64,000 nt of DNA. Origin: Punica granatum (taxonomy: Eukaryota; Streptophyta; Magnoliopsida; Myrtales; Lythraceae). The stretch spans positions 7,998,001 to 8,062,000 of the forward strand of contig NC_045128.1 of NCBI RefSeq assembly GCF_007655135.1, written 5' to 3'. Below, piece after piece: positions 11,511-22,380 of the stretch; the first letter of the stretch is position 1; every line of letters starts with the position of its first letter. Below the pieces are notes generated by a model. That model had not been told where the DNA came from, searched no databases, and saw only the letters and a list, made by a program, of their open reading frames with translations. The translations under genes were made by a program, and so were the position numbers.

Positions 11511-12609
11511 ATGGCGGCCGTGCAGTGTCTGTACCCGGCCCCGAGCCCGACCGGGAACAATGCTGGTGGCCTCCATCGGACAAGACTAGCATCTCCTTCG
11601 CCCTCAAGTCTTCCTCCTCCTCCTCCTCCTCCTCTTCACTTCACCAGCTCCTGCTCCGGGTGACCCGTACCAATACCACCACCGCCACCACAAGCCCGAG
11701 GTTCTCCATGCGTGTTGCCTCCAAGCAAGCCTACATTGCCGGGATTGCGGGTAAGCCATGTGACGAATGCGATCACTCTGTATCGCTCCCGACGACGTTA
11801 ATATTGTTTATCCTGATTGGTTTTTATTATTTCTGCGTATATACTATATAGGTACATCTACAACGAGCGAACTCCGTTCGAGAAGCTGCCCGATAATTAC
11901 TTCTGTCCAGGTAACCATCACTGATTGTTCCCCTCGTTAAAAATGCTAGAATTCAATTCAGCGTGTTGAGTTGAATTCAATTCCTTTGTTCAAAGTACGG
12001 AATAATGTTGGAATTGAATTTAGAACAAAGTGGTGAATTTGAAATGAGCCGAAAATAAGCTAAAACCGAATTGAGCTCTGTTTTCGTAAGAGGATGCCTT
12101 GTCGCGATATGAGGTTGATGATATATTGGCTAGCAAGCAGAGCATTTTCCTGGTTGTTGAGACTAAAATAATATGAGAGCCTATGACTAAAATCACATGT
12201 GATGTGGACATTTGATATGTTCTGCAGTGTGTGGTGCCCCGAAGCGAAGGTTCAAGCCGTATCTGCCCGCCGTGACCAAGAACGCGAACGATACCGACAT
12301 GCGCAAGGCAAGTAAGGGGTCAGATCAAGAGGGACGAAGCTATCAGATAATCCAATGCTTACTCTGCTCACTCTTATGTGCCACAATGTTGGCAAAGTAT
12401 TGAGTTCAATGGGTACATGTACCCCGTTATCCCCACATATTACATATTTCTATCGGCGTATTAATCTGTGACACCGATAATCAAGCAATACATGTTCCTC
12501 TGAACTCGATCGATGATGATGATGATGCAGATGAGCATTGCCGATCCCGATTGTGGTGGGAGTGGTTGCACTTGCTGGCTTGTATTTCTACCTGAACAGC
12601 ACCTTCTAA
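11511..12609 (+). pseudogene. Rubredoxin-like pseudogene (At1g54500/RBD1 type), unit A
   Basis: Plant rubredoxin-domain proteins bind one iron through two C-x-x-C knuckles and are anchored in plastid membranes by a C-terminal helix. Four exons fit: 11511-11750 (transit-peptide-like, then SMRVASKQAYI), 11852-11910 (YIYNERTPFEKLPDNYFCP), 12228-12311 (VCGAPKRRFKPYLPAV) and 12531-12609 (GVVALAGLYFYLNSTF, a TM helix). A one-base deletion at about 11737 destroys the first knuckle frame, an in-frame stop interrupts exon 1 in the ATG frame, and exon 4 begins a few bases short. Both units share the exon-1 deletion, so decay began before duplication or spread by conversion. The identification is by domain match. 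Confidence 0.72.
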
Positions 12610-12990
12610 TCCACCTTAGGGAAGCGAAGATCAATTCCTACTTTCTACATTGATTTTATTTATTTACTTAAGCCCTCAAATTTTGTAAATTTCACCTTCC
12701 TACAGCTAGGAATTTGTATCTGCAGGAGCACTTTCCTAACTTCTCTGTTATCTATTAATCCTCAATCCATATGGAGTACACAGTTGAGATCGAGTTATAG
12801 ATAGAGCAGGTTATTTCGCTGGGAAGCCAGGCCAAGCCGAGTGCCCTTGCGGATAATATAGCCATCAAGACAGCAATACTGCTAGCTATCAATGGCAGAA
12901 AGAGGTTCAATCTGACGCTAGCTAGCTAACTCATAGAGAATTGAATTACTTTTCAACAGTATAATATGTATCATCTACCTGCTTTCACAG

Positions 12991-14480
12991 TTTTCAAGTG
13001 GAGCCCATTTTAGTCGAAGCTTGTTCAAGAGATTGAGTTCCCTTGGAAAATTGAAGCATCCACTCAATGTGCAGTACAGAATGCACCTTTCAATAAGTTG
13101 CTTTCCAAATCAGATATTTGACAGCGGCCAGATCCATGATGGCTTGAATGTAAAACATGAGAGTTACACCAAGCAATATCTATCGGACCAGATTTCCGGT
13201 TCATATTCTTTCATAAATGTTTCTGAGGGAGGGAAAGAGCGCAAAAAGAACAGACCAAGCCTGAGAAACCTTGTACAGGCTGCTGCAGCTTTACGGATTT
13301 TGGACAATCTCTATGAAGGTATTTCGACCCTGAGGGTGGGAAACTCTTTTCGTCAGTTATTCGAGAAAATTGGCATAATTTTTTTGGTTAGGTTTGTTAA
13401 TATATATATTCATAATGTTTCAATGTCTTTTTTTGGAAGGTTATGTTCCCTGAATGGTTAGCATTAGATGGCGCTTGAAAGCATACTCGGTTACTTATTA
13501 TGAATAATACTTTTACATGCTTTCATGTGAAATTAATTATCCCGTCTCTATTTGATTTTGTGCAGCATGGAGCTTGTCATCAAAGGAAAAGCTAAGCGTC
13601 GGGATAAGACCACCTTATGCAGGTCAGAATGGAGAGATGAGTAAAAAGGCTCAGAAAGAAATATGAAAATTCCAATGGCTTTATGGTGACAATAAACACA
13701 GGGGATGGCTTCCAAGGCAGAGAGCATGGCATATTCATTTTATCAGCATTAAGGTCGAGCAGTCGGGGATCTATCGAGTTCTTGGCTAACCTAAATTGAA
13801 CGAATGTTGCTCTCACCCGAGCATGGTGCTTTCTCTTCAGCTTCAGTTGCTTCTGCTTTATTTGGTTTTGGATAAGCCGTTTTCTGTCTCCTTGCAAAAC
13901 AGAGAAAGTTATGAGAAGAATTTACCGAAACGTTTTCCTGGGAAGATGTCATGTTTGCTGTGACATGAACATGAACATGTGTTTTGCTTGATTTTCTGAC
14001 GTTTGTTAATACTTTAGGCCATGGTTTCTTGTCTGAAGGGGAAAGAAAAGACGAATACGATGCAGTTATTGAAAAAGGGATCCTCCAAGGCTTACATATT
14101 CATTTTCATCATTCATGTTGTCTTTTCACAGGGATCTCCGGGTTCCAATTTCTTGGCAGATGCCGTCCGACGTTCCCTGCTGCAGAGATTCTTTAAGCGT
14201 GAATAACAAAAGGCACTTTCAATTTTGAACTGGACATAGAGCATTCGAAGGTGGAGGAGAGCTTGCTATCGATGAAATTCTGCTCGCTGTCATTAGGAAC
14301 TGATCAAGGCGGCAAGGAAGTGCAGCTCTCATTTGAACTTACCAAGGAACAACGCGAGATAATCGAGTTCCCAAAGGGCACCTTCATACAAGGAAGGCGG
14401 GAAGACAGTTACTGACAATGAAGTTGCTTCAGAGGGAGCAACTTTCACCAAATGGCTACAAGTGATTCTGCTGTTACAAG
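12991..14480 (+). pseudogene. SEN1/UPF1-like helicase joined to TRANK1-like ATPase fragment, pseudogene, unit A
   Basis: Exon 12991-13318 encodes the SF1B helicase region around LNVQYRMH, SYSFINVSEGGKE and RILDNLYE. After an intron, 13566 onward carries SVGIRPPYAGQ, then in shifted frames GFMVTINTGDGFQGREHGI and SIEFLANLN, a TGA, and TNVALTRAW (motif VI). Near 14240-14450 a second family appears: LSFELTKEQREIIEFPKGTF and GKTVLTMKLLQREQL, the start of the TRANK1/UvrD-like ATPase found downstream of such helicase domains in plants. Its P-loop lacks the residues between GR and GKT, and the frame shifts there. Several lesions; not functional. Confidence 0.7.
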
Positions 14481-17078
14481 AGCTGTGAAATTTTTTTCTC
14501 TAAACAAGTCTCATCTCTGGAACAATGATTCAAAGTGATTCTGCTATTAGCCTTCGTAACTTTGCTTTACAAAATTGTCTCAATCAAAGCCCCTTCTGCC
14601 TGGTCTCTAGTTTCCCCACAATTAACAGAGTGCCTCTTATCTCTGGAGCAGTAATGCAAGACAATATTATGGTAGCCCATGAGGTGTTCCATTACTCGAG
14701 AGGTAAAACAAAAAAAGAAGTAATAAAAGATAAAACTATAAAATTGGGCTTCGACGCTCTGTAATTCATCAGAAAAAATAAAACTCTTTGTTTACGAAAG
14801 AAAAACAATTAAAAAAAAAAGAACCCAAATGCGATTTAGAAAGAGCATGAGTAAGTTCTCAATAAAGAAACCAAAAGGAGATTAAAGCGAACTAATGCTC
14901 GAGTTATGAGCATCGATTAACTATGATTTGAACGCACAATATGGTGTGAAAAATTACTAGATAGTTTACGATTAGTTTGATCTTGACATATTTATCTTAC
15001 ATTTTGCGGAATGTTATCTCGATCTCTACACGACGGATCAACCATCTCCTCGAGCTTTAGTTGAGCTTCAGTTATATGCAAGCTTAGCCTAGAAATTAGC
15101 CGAGCCAAACGGCTCTCCCCGGAGAGAGTACAGAGGGAAGGAGACAGACAAAAGGCGGTCGGGATTTGTCGGGTTGCAAATCAGACAAAACTGGTTTGGA
15201 ACTTTGGATCGGAATTTTATAAAAATCCAGCGGGAGAGCGTGACGTGGCAGGTCACCGTTTGGAGTGTAGCCCTTGGGGATGGGATGATTTTCGTAGGGT
15301 CCATGACTCCGTTACGCTGTCGTTTCTGTCGGCTGCATCGAATGCCACTGGGGGGTCGGGAGAAGTGGCCAATCGCTTGTATTATTTGAGCACAATTGTA
15401 GCATTACTCATGGATTATTAATTTGTTTTAACCCAAGATTTCGATTTGGAGCATTTGATATGTATATAAATATATAAGTTGCAGGGGCTTTTGTCTCGAC
15501 TTTGAAGCCCCGTGGCCCTTCGGATTACGACTATAGTCATCCGAACTTACACATTCTTGCCTTATATTCCCCGGAATTTATTTCTTTCTGGAATGGAATT
15601 GAAAGGTTTTGTCAATTAGCTAGAGGGTTGTTTTCGGCCTCAACTATGCTTTCATTCAGGGATCATCTTGCAGTTGCAGTATCCCGTGTATCATCGGACA
15701 AATGCACTAGCCAAATCCGAATGGTCTGCCGAGCCTTCTTAGGTGTTCCTCGGAGAGTCAGTATCAAACAGTGTGTAGAAGACGGTGACTGACTGCATGC
15801 ATTTCTTCTGGCGCCGATTGAAATTAATTTAATGATCAAGCCCAAGCCATCCATATAACACTTCTTTATGCACTTTTTTCCTCTTCGACCATAGCCAGTA
15901 AATGTGAGGATTAGAGTGTTTTGGAGTGTTTTGATGTGGATAAAGCCTACGAGAGAGTGTTTTGCTCGGTATCACTCTTCTAACAATGAGGTTCAATTTC
16001 TTAAGGGGAATTCAGTTTCTAAAGATGTGATCTCATCGCACAAAACAAACACCTGAATACGCGAATTTCTTGAAGCAAAAAACAATTTCTCAATAGTAAT
16101 AAAGAATCATAGATATCCATCAGCTAGAAAGTCAGGTGATCTCCACGTATAATTGCTTTCAACAAGCACAAAGGGAATTTTCTCAAAATTCAACCATATC
16201 TCCATAACCAAAGCTGCGTATAACACAGACTTGCAAATATTGCTGCAAGATGAAAAGGCATATACCGGCGAAATTAAGCATTGACTTACGATGATTCTGA
16301 CAAAACGTGTTCAATATCGAGTATGATCACCAAACTGTGGGAGTTGCGGTTTTCCTCCAAACTTGAAGAGATAAGTAAACTAAACGCCAAGAAACTGCAG
16401 CTATAACAATAACACGATGAAATTGACACAAAAGCAACTTAAAGGAACCTTTTGAATCAATCAGACAACAGAGTGATCTTACCGACAGCTAAATATCCAA
16501 ATAAGCTAACCTTGTTTAACAAGTGAAAAAAGCTGGAAAAATTGCAGGATTCGATAAAAGAAAATCCATGAACATTCCCAGCTTATGGAGGTAAAAGAAA
16601 AAAAGATTGCAGAATGCATCTAGTTCCCTACGTAATTAAAAAAAAATATAACAAACAATAACACTGAAAATTGATTTTTTTTAAAAAGATTGAAAGATCT
16701 ACCATTGTTTCTCCAACCTTCTTGCATCTATTAATCATATGTATCCTAAATCCATCAAATGGACTAAACCGATAGAAAATCTGCTTGGTTGATATCAAGA
16801 ATTACTAAGATGTTATGAAGGAGTACTAGTAGAGATGAAGATTACCTGGTTTAGCGGAACCTGTGTCCCACTACCATGTCTCCTGCGCCATGCCAAATAG
16901 ATGGAGAAGAAAACTTTTTATCCGATTGAAGCAGGGCCACTTCAATCATTTGAATAACAGACAAATTTATTAGTAGCCAATTGAACTGTAAGAGCAATCA
17001 GCAACCATTAATAACAACACAACATACCTGACCCTCTCTCCCCTGTGCCAGCGGCTCCTGTGGTGGAGAAATTTCGAC
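14481..17078. other. Intergenic stretch between helicase pseudogene and small membrane protein
   Basis: No gene I can support. 14525-14764 has a 79-codon open frame conserved in unit B (46849-47088), possibly more helicase-pseudogene debris. 15482-16707 is absent from unit B (a 1226-bp indel bounded by TTG). Minus-strand donor-like sites near 16842 and 17025 could belong to 3' UTR introns of the gene at 17079-17411. Confidence 0.5.
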
Positions 17079-17411
17079 TTAGGCTTGCTCCGCTTGCGAT
17101 TGATCGAATCCGTACAAGAGGGATTTCGCATCAGCATCAAGAGCAGCAATCTTCTTATAGGCAGCGTGCAGGGAAAACGCGGCTCCCACAGAGAGCACTA
17201 CAATCCACAATATGATCATTTCAGCGACTTGCTGGCAGTGGAACGCCGGATTCTGAGTGAGGACGATGCTTCCACCCACGTTGAATGAGACGGCAAGGTT
17301 CATCAGTCCGGAAAACTTCGCAACAACCCTATGTCCGGTGCTCCCCATCTGCAACTGCAAGATTTCGAAGCTCTCTCGATATTCCTCGCGATCAGACTTC
17401 GGACTTGCCAT
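17079..17411 (-). CDS. Small one-TM protein of unknown function, unit A
   Basis: 110 residues starting MASPKSDREEYRESFEILQ. A hydrophobic segment VAEMIILWIVVLSVGAAFSL (about residues 65-84) is followed by a helical, Lys/Asp-rich tail ending DQSQAEQA. I do not recognise the family. The start at 17411 is chosen because it is the edge of an inverted duplication whose other arm starts with the same ATGGCAAG at 17410; the frame is also open upstream. The copy at 48160-48492 is open over the same 110 codons with conservative changes (SVG/FVG, YGF/HRF), which favours a real coding exon. It may be a single-exon gene or one exon of a larger gene. Confidence 0.55.
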   Translation of the reverse strand: MASPKSDREEYRESFEILQLQMGSTGHRVVAKFSGLMNLAVSFNVGGSIVLTQNPAFHCQQVAEMIILWIVVLSVGAAFSLHAAYKKIAALDADAKSLLYGFDQSQAEQA

Positions 17412-17569
17412 GGCAAGGAATATCGAGGGAGAGATTTGAAATCTCGTGGTTGCATATGGGGAGCACTGGGCACAGGCTGATAAGGTTGTGGCGAAGTTCG
17501 TCGGACTGATGAACCTCGCCATCGCATTCAACGTGGTGGAACCATGTCCTCGCTCAGAATCCAGCGAAC
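17243..17569. repeat. Head-to-head inverted repeat at small membrane protein start (unit A)
   Basis: Left arm 17243-17411 and right arm 17410-17569 are reverse complements with scattered differences and a gap of about 17 bases. The centre is the perfect palindrome TTGCCATGGCAA (17406-17417), so there is no loop. The right arm is a decayed inverted copy of the first 55 or so codons of the gene at 17079-17411. The same structure is in unit B (48324-48650). Confidence 0.85.
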
Positions 17570-18473
17570 CCTAGCAATGATTGATGAAAAGGAAGAAGCC
17601 AAGACTGACACAAGTTCTGAGAGCGGGAGAACCGAGAGAAAATGACAGGCGCAGCGGTAGAGAAAGGGAAATAAAAGTAATTTGATTTCTTTTTATATAA
17701 TTCAAAATCTGATCATCAAATATTTATTAAAAAAACAAAAATCTGATCATCAAATAATTAAAGAGAAAAAATTTAGAAAGGGAAATGATAGTGACTGATC
17801 CGTCAGTCAAAGACAAACTAAAATTACTCTGAAGTAGAATAGTATCGGTCAGTCCAAGACACATAATCTCATTGAAGATTGCGGCAAAGAGAAGTCGTTC
17901 CTTGCATTATCGATTTTTGTTGAAATTGCGGAGATCGACATTGGCGTTGGAGAAGTGGGCTGAAAGGAAAATGAACATTATACATTTGGTCATCTAAATT
18001 TGATTACTTTTCTGTTTTAATTCTTTTATTTTATTTTTTTATTGTTTACATACTATGCATTTGAATGCTTTTTTCTTTCAATCCTTTTCCTTTTTTCTTG
18101 AGTTGATTTCATCAAATACCTTTGATTGTTTTTATGTTTACATCCTTTTATTAAAATAATTATTAAGAAAACTTTTAATTTTGATCCACAAACTTTTTTT
18201 ACTAATCCTTTTGTCCTAATTCTTTTTTGTTTGTCAAATATTACCTCAACGTTAAACTTCTTACCAATATGATATATCTTGAAATATAAATCACCTTTTC
18301 ATTCTTTTTAGTCCTCCAAAAACAATTACTTTTTAAAATTAAAAAAATTAACAATAAATTAAAATAATAATGTGAAGTATATGAATCAACTTGAAGCTTG
18401 AGAGATAAGTAACCTCAATTTGGGTGGTGCTAATAGTTACACGAAGGATGATAACTTGATAACGAGAGAAGCA

Positions 18474-18644
18474 ATGGTAGGGGATAACGCCGAGCACCAT
18501 AGTCCTAAAAGAGGTCACCAAAGGCCTATCGATCTATCAACATTTCTCTTTGCAATCACAGCTATCATTGCGCTTTACGACATCATTCATTGCATCACAA
18601 GCATAATTGGTGGCTATCGAGGGACAATTACCTCTATTTTTTAA
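18474..18644 (+). CDS. Small hypothetical ORF with one TM helix, unit A
   Basis: 56 residues beginning MVGDNAEHHSPKRG, with a hydrophobic helix around STFLFAITAIIALYDIIH and a short tail. The unit-B copy (49559-49768) keeps the frame and runs 13 residues further. Most differences are conservative. I recognise no family. It may be a last exon or a fossil; no partner exon was found. Confidence 0.25.
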   Translation: MVGDNAEHHSPKRGHQRPIDLSTFLFAITAIIALYDIIHCITSIIGGYRGTITSIF

Positions 18645-19429
18645 ATTTTTTCATCTTTTTGCTTTCAAATTCGGGTATTGATGGTTTCAATGCAAATTGT
18701 CCATGCCAATATTGCTTACAACCTAAACGCTCACTCCTTTTCATTAACTCCAATAGGTTTATGATTTTAGTTTTATTATTTTAATTTATTTTTAAAAAAA
18801 GTTTTAAATTCTTTTTCTAAAATGTTATGTGAGCATTTTTATGGAAAATTAATCAGTAGAATTATAAGAATAAAATGTCTAATATTAAGAAAAAGATGAA
18901 CTAAAAAAAGAATTAGGATAAAGAAGTAGCTATAAAAGGCTAAGGACCAAAATTAAAAATTTCTCCAATAAAAAATTTGATAAAAGGATGAAAATAGAAA
19001 AGTAAGCAAAGGAATTTGATGAAAATGAATTTAGAAAAAGGAAAATGACTATAACAGAAAAACATTCAAAATTATAGAATGTGAATGATAAAAAAAAGGA
19101 TTAAAATAGAAAAATAACCAAATTTTGAGGACGAAATGTATAATTTTTCCAAGGAAAATAATGCTCATTATTTTTAGGAGAAAGGGAGTTTAGAGAGAAA
19201 AAGAGAAAGGGATGATTCCTAAGAAAAAGTGCAAGAGAGACCCAATTAATAATAACATATTTGAATGATTATTTAAGATATATTAAGTAATGGAAATGTA
19301 AATGATTAAATTGCTGTACATTTGTAACGAAGATATTAATATAGCCGTAATCTGGTACCTCGAGTAGCTAATTATGTGATAGATCAGATATAGGTAGGAC
19401 ATGGACTGGTTATTAATTATATTAATCAT

Positions 19430-19458
19430 CAGTCCCGCACTTCGCTGCGGGTTTAAAA
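19430..19458. mobile_element. CCCGCACTTCGCTGCGGG hairpin, possible Helitron-like end (unit A)
   Basis: A strong short-stem hairpin in AT-rich surroundings. On the minus strand it is followed by ACTGATGA, which could be a CTRR terminus. It recurs at 50510-50535 with compensating CGCCGCGGG. The other end of any element was not found. Confidence 0.3.
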
Positions 19459-19967
19459 ATTATCTCAAATAATTTGTTAGATATACCAATATCAATAATT
19501 ATTATTATTTATATCCATTTTATTTATTAGTGATCATAAGATCTTAAAATGATGTATTTAAATAATAAACTCCTGGGGGTGAGAAAATGTTTTCCAATGA
19601 CATAAATTAAAAAAGAAAAAACACATATATCTTAATTAGTATATCTAATATTTTAGTAATATTTCTTTTGATTTATCTATTCCACTAGTTGGGTGAAAAG
19701 TATTTTTTTAATAATTGATCCAACCGTAATGACCAAATCATTTTTCCCGAAGGGTTGATTAGATAACCTGCTATCTTATTCAGGCTGGATCTAAAATAAA
19801 AAATGGGTTAAGGGATGTGAAAATTACAAAAAAATAAAGCCGCCGTGAAAATACTCGAAGAATTGTCGATATGAAATTTTCTTCTGACTTTTCTAGACAA
19901 AAAGTTGGATGAAAAATATTGTTTTGGAAATAATTGATTCAACCATAATGATCGGATCGTTTATTTC

Positions 19968-20150
19968 GTTGTTGCGTTTTAATTTTTTAAAAATAAATCA
20001 ATTTAACAGCGTAGGGCACATCGACTGGGAGTTTCTTGACCGTCTGACGTACCAAAACAAAGTCGTTGTTGCCTTTTAATTTTTTAAAAATAAATCAATT
20101 TAACAGCGTAGGGCACATCGACTGGGAGTTTCTTGACCATCTGTCGTTCT
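19968..20150. repeat. 97-bp direct tandem repeat (unit A only)
   Basis: The phrase starting AATTTTTTAAAAATAAATCA and running through GCACATCGACTGGGAGTTTC occurs at 19981 and again at 20078, a 97-bp period. Unit B has a single copy (about 51550) and has about 480 bp of other sequence where unit A has the first copy. Confidence 0.8.
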
Positions 20151-20760
20151 CTCGAGCGAGATTGCTGAAGGCCCGTTGTGTCCCCAGCGACCTCACCTAA
20201 GGAGGCGATTGTCGACTAGCTGCCCCCAATCGAATCTGCCTATTCCCCCTCTATGTTCGAAAATAGAGAGGGAGAATAGGAGGGGCTAGACCCGGCTGGG
20301 GGCTTCCTTGGTGACCTTCGACCCCCCAGACACGGTCGCCCGAATCCTACAATTACACATTGGGGGGAGGAGTCGATTGTCGATGGTGGAGGTCCCACTC
20401 GAGTCTGCCCCATCCCCTCTCCCTCTCTATTTTCCTCTTCAAAAACAAAGAAGGAGCAGGAGATGAAGCAGACCCAGCTAGGGGTTTCCCCCGTTGGCCA
20501 CCGTCCCCACCCCCCAAGCGCGGTAGCCTAATTCGGGCTACCATACTTGGTGGCGGTTTGCTGCCAAGACTCCTAGCCGAATCTACCCCATCCCCCTCTA
20601 TGTTTTAAGGTTTTAGAAAACAGAGAGGGGGAAAGGTAGATCCAGCAAGGGGCTCTCGAACGGCCGTCGCCTTCACAAATGAGGTCACTTGCGGCACAAG
20701 GGGCACCGACGACCTTGCCTTAGGGGCTGGTGGCCAGTGGAAATCCTCCAGCCGATCTCC
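20150..20760. repeat. GC-rich block of three degenerate hairpin modules, unit A
   Basis: Three modules about 180 bp apart each carry a CCCCTCTATGTT-type arm and a complementary AGAGAGGG arm separated by 8-15 bases, followed by GACCCAGC or GTAGATCCAGC and a phrase with CGGTCGCC or CGGTAGCC. The block is far richer in GC than its surroundings and recurs at 51600-52240. The open frames across it are low-complexity shadows. Confidence 0.7.
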
Positions 20761-22380
20761 CCATTAAAAAAAATATTAAAAGTACCAAACTAATTTCAGT
20801 TTGGTGAGGTTTTATTTAAAAATAATATTTTCGATGTTGTTATTGTCACGTAAATAGCCATGTTAGATTTCGTCCAAGTATTGACGGCTAAACAAAAATG
20901 ATATACAGAACAACAACCTTTGGGACAAATTATTGGCAAAAATGTTTCATAGTCAAAAGCGATGGCATTCTAAAAAATCGGGAGTAACCATGTTTAGTGC
21001 ACTCATAAATGAGGGTCTTTGTAACATGACTCAAAACTATGGTAACACATATTATTAGTACTTTAGTTCACGTGCTTTGCACTTTAGTTCAAGTATGTAG
21101 TACTTTGTGATTAGTAAAAATGGTTATTACTTTTACTTGTTAGTATTTTAGTTCAAATATTATTATTAAAAAAATTTAGTTCAAATACGAGTATTTGGTA
21201 TAATTTATCATAAATAGTAAAAGTACTAAGAACTTTACTAAACACTTGAACTAATGTGCCAAGTGTGTCACTATTACCTGAAGTCATGTTAGAATTTCTC
21301 CACAAATAAATATTTGAGAAAAAATAGATGAATAAATAAATATTAATAGATAAGGAAATTCCTTTCCCATGATTTCCAAGTTTCGTTGAGCAGAGTACCC
21401 AGGGTACAGTCACTTTCAAATCACACAGGAAAGAAAGGACAAAAAAACTGAGAGAAATTATAACGTGATCTTGATTCATGCTGTCATCCTTGATACATCA
21501 GTTTAAGTGTTTAATATTTTAGTTTTAGTATTTAATATTTTTATTATTTGTAATTTATTAGATTCAAATATTTGATATTTGAATTAAAATATTAAATATT
21601 TCAACTAAAAGTAACACAAGTATTAAAATATTACTGTCACCCAAAGTCATGCTAGAAAAACTCACAAACAAAATATATTGGGCTTCCGGCCACAGATATC
21701 CCCTTTGGAAATGACATTAGGCCTCGCTTTGCCTTTTATTTGTTTTTCTTTCCTTTTCTTTCTATTTGTTTGAATTTGTCCATAAATAAATAAATATTGT
21801 GCTACATGGTTAGACTTAGACTTCCTATATATATAAATAAATTAATTTCACATAATCTCAATTTTCACCTATAATTTAAAAAATTTATGAGATAGCCAAA
21901 CGTTCCGTTCTGTTTATAGAGTCCACATTAACATATTATGACACACACACATATATATATACACACATAATTAAGCGAAAAAAGTAGAAAAACTCGCACT
22001 CACCTCCGGCCCTCGCGAGGGTTGTGGCGACCTCATCTCGAGACCACCACCAAACCCCGGCCATGGGCCATTAGATGATTGTAGAAGATATATAGACATT
22101 ATGCAATATTACAACCAATTTGATGATTTATCCATTTTAAGTACCCATTTATTTGGCACAAATATTTCTAGTACCTATTTTTTCGCAAAGATCTTTTGAT
22201 TTTTTTTTTGGTTGAATTGTCTTTCATGTGCCTACTTGATAAAAGGCAAAATTCTTTCAAATACCTATGTGTTGCTACGATATCTTTTGAGTACTAAGTA
22301 AACAATTTACTTCTTTTATCACATCCCAATATCTTCGGGCAAAAAATGCGCTAAATCCTCCTAATTAGTGTTCCTAACTG
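20761..22380. other. AT-rich intergenic stretch, unit A
   Basis: It is full of TAGTTCAAATATT-like direct repeats, with a small GC-rich palindrome (CCCTCGCGAGGG) near 22017. It recurs at 52245-53908. No gene seen. Confidence 0.6.

Larger units (their letters stand above)
17570..19967. other. AT-rich intergenic stretch, unit A
   Basis: Apart from the small ORF at 18474 and the hairpin at 19430, it holds only AT-rich sequence with long T- or A-tracts. The matching stretch in unit B is 48655-51040. No gene seen. Confidence 0.6.

Noticed and set aside
11177..11851. 224-codon plus-strand frame with a Ser run
   Set aside because: It crosses the rubredoxin exon 1 in the wrong frame; the Ser run is a CCT repeat. 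Only its last part (MRVASKQAYI) is the rubredoxin frame.
17257..17531. Several plus- and minus-strand frames that look like each other
   Set aside because: Mirror translations of the inverted repeat; only the 110-codon frame extending to 17079 has support.
20353..20608. Pro/Gly-rich frames on both strands (also 51595-52066)
   Set aside because: Compositional artefacts of the GC-rich hairpin block; no codon conservation between units.
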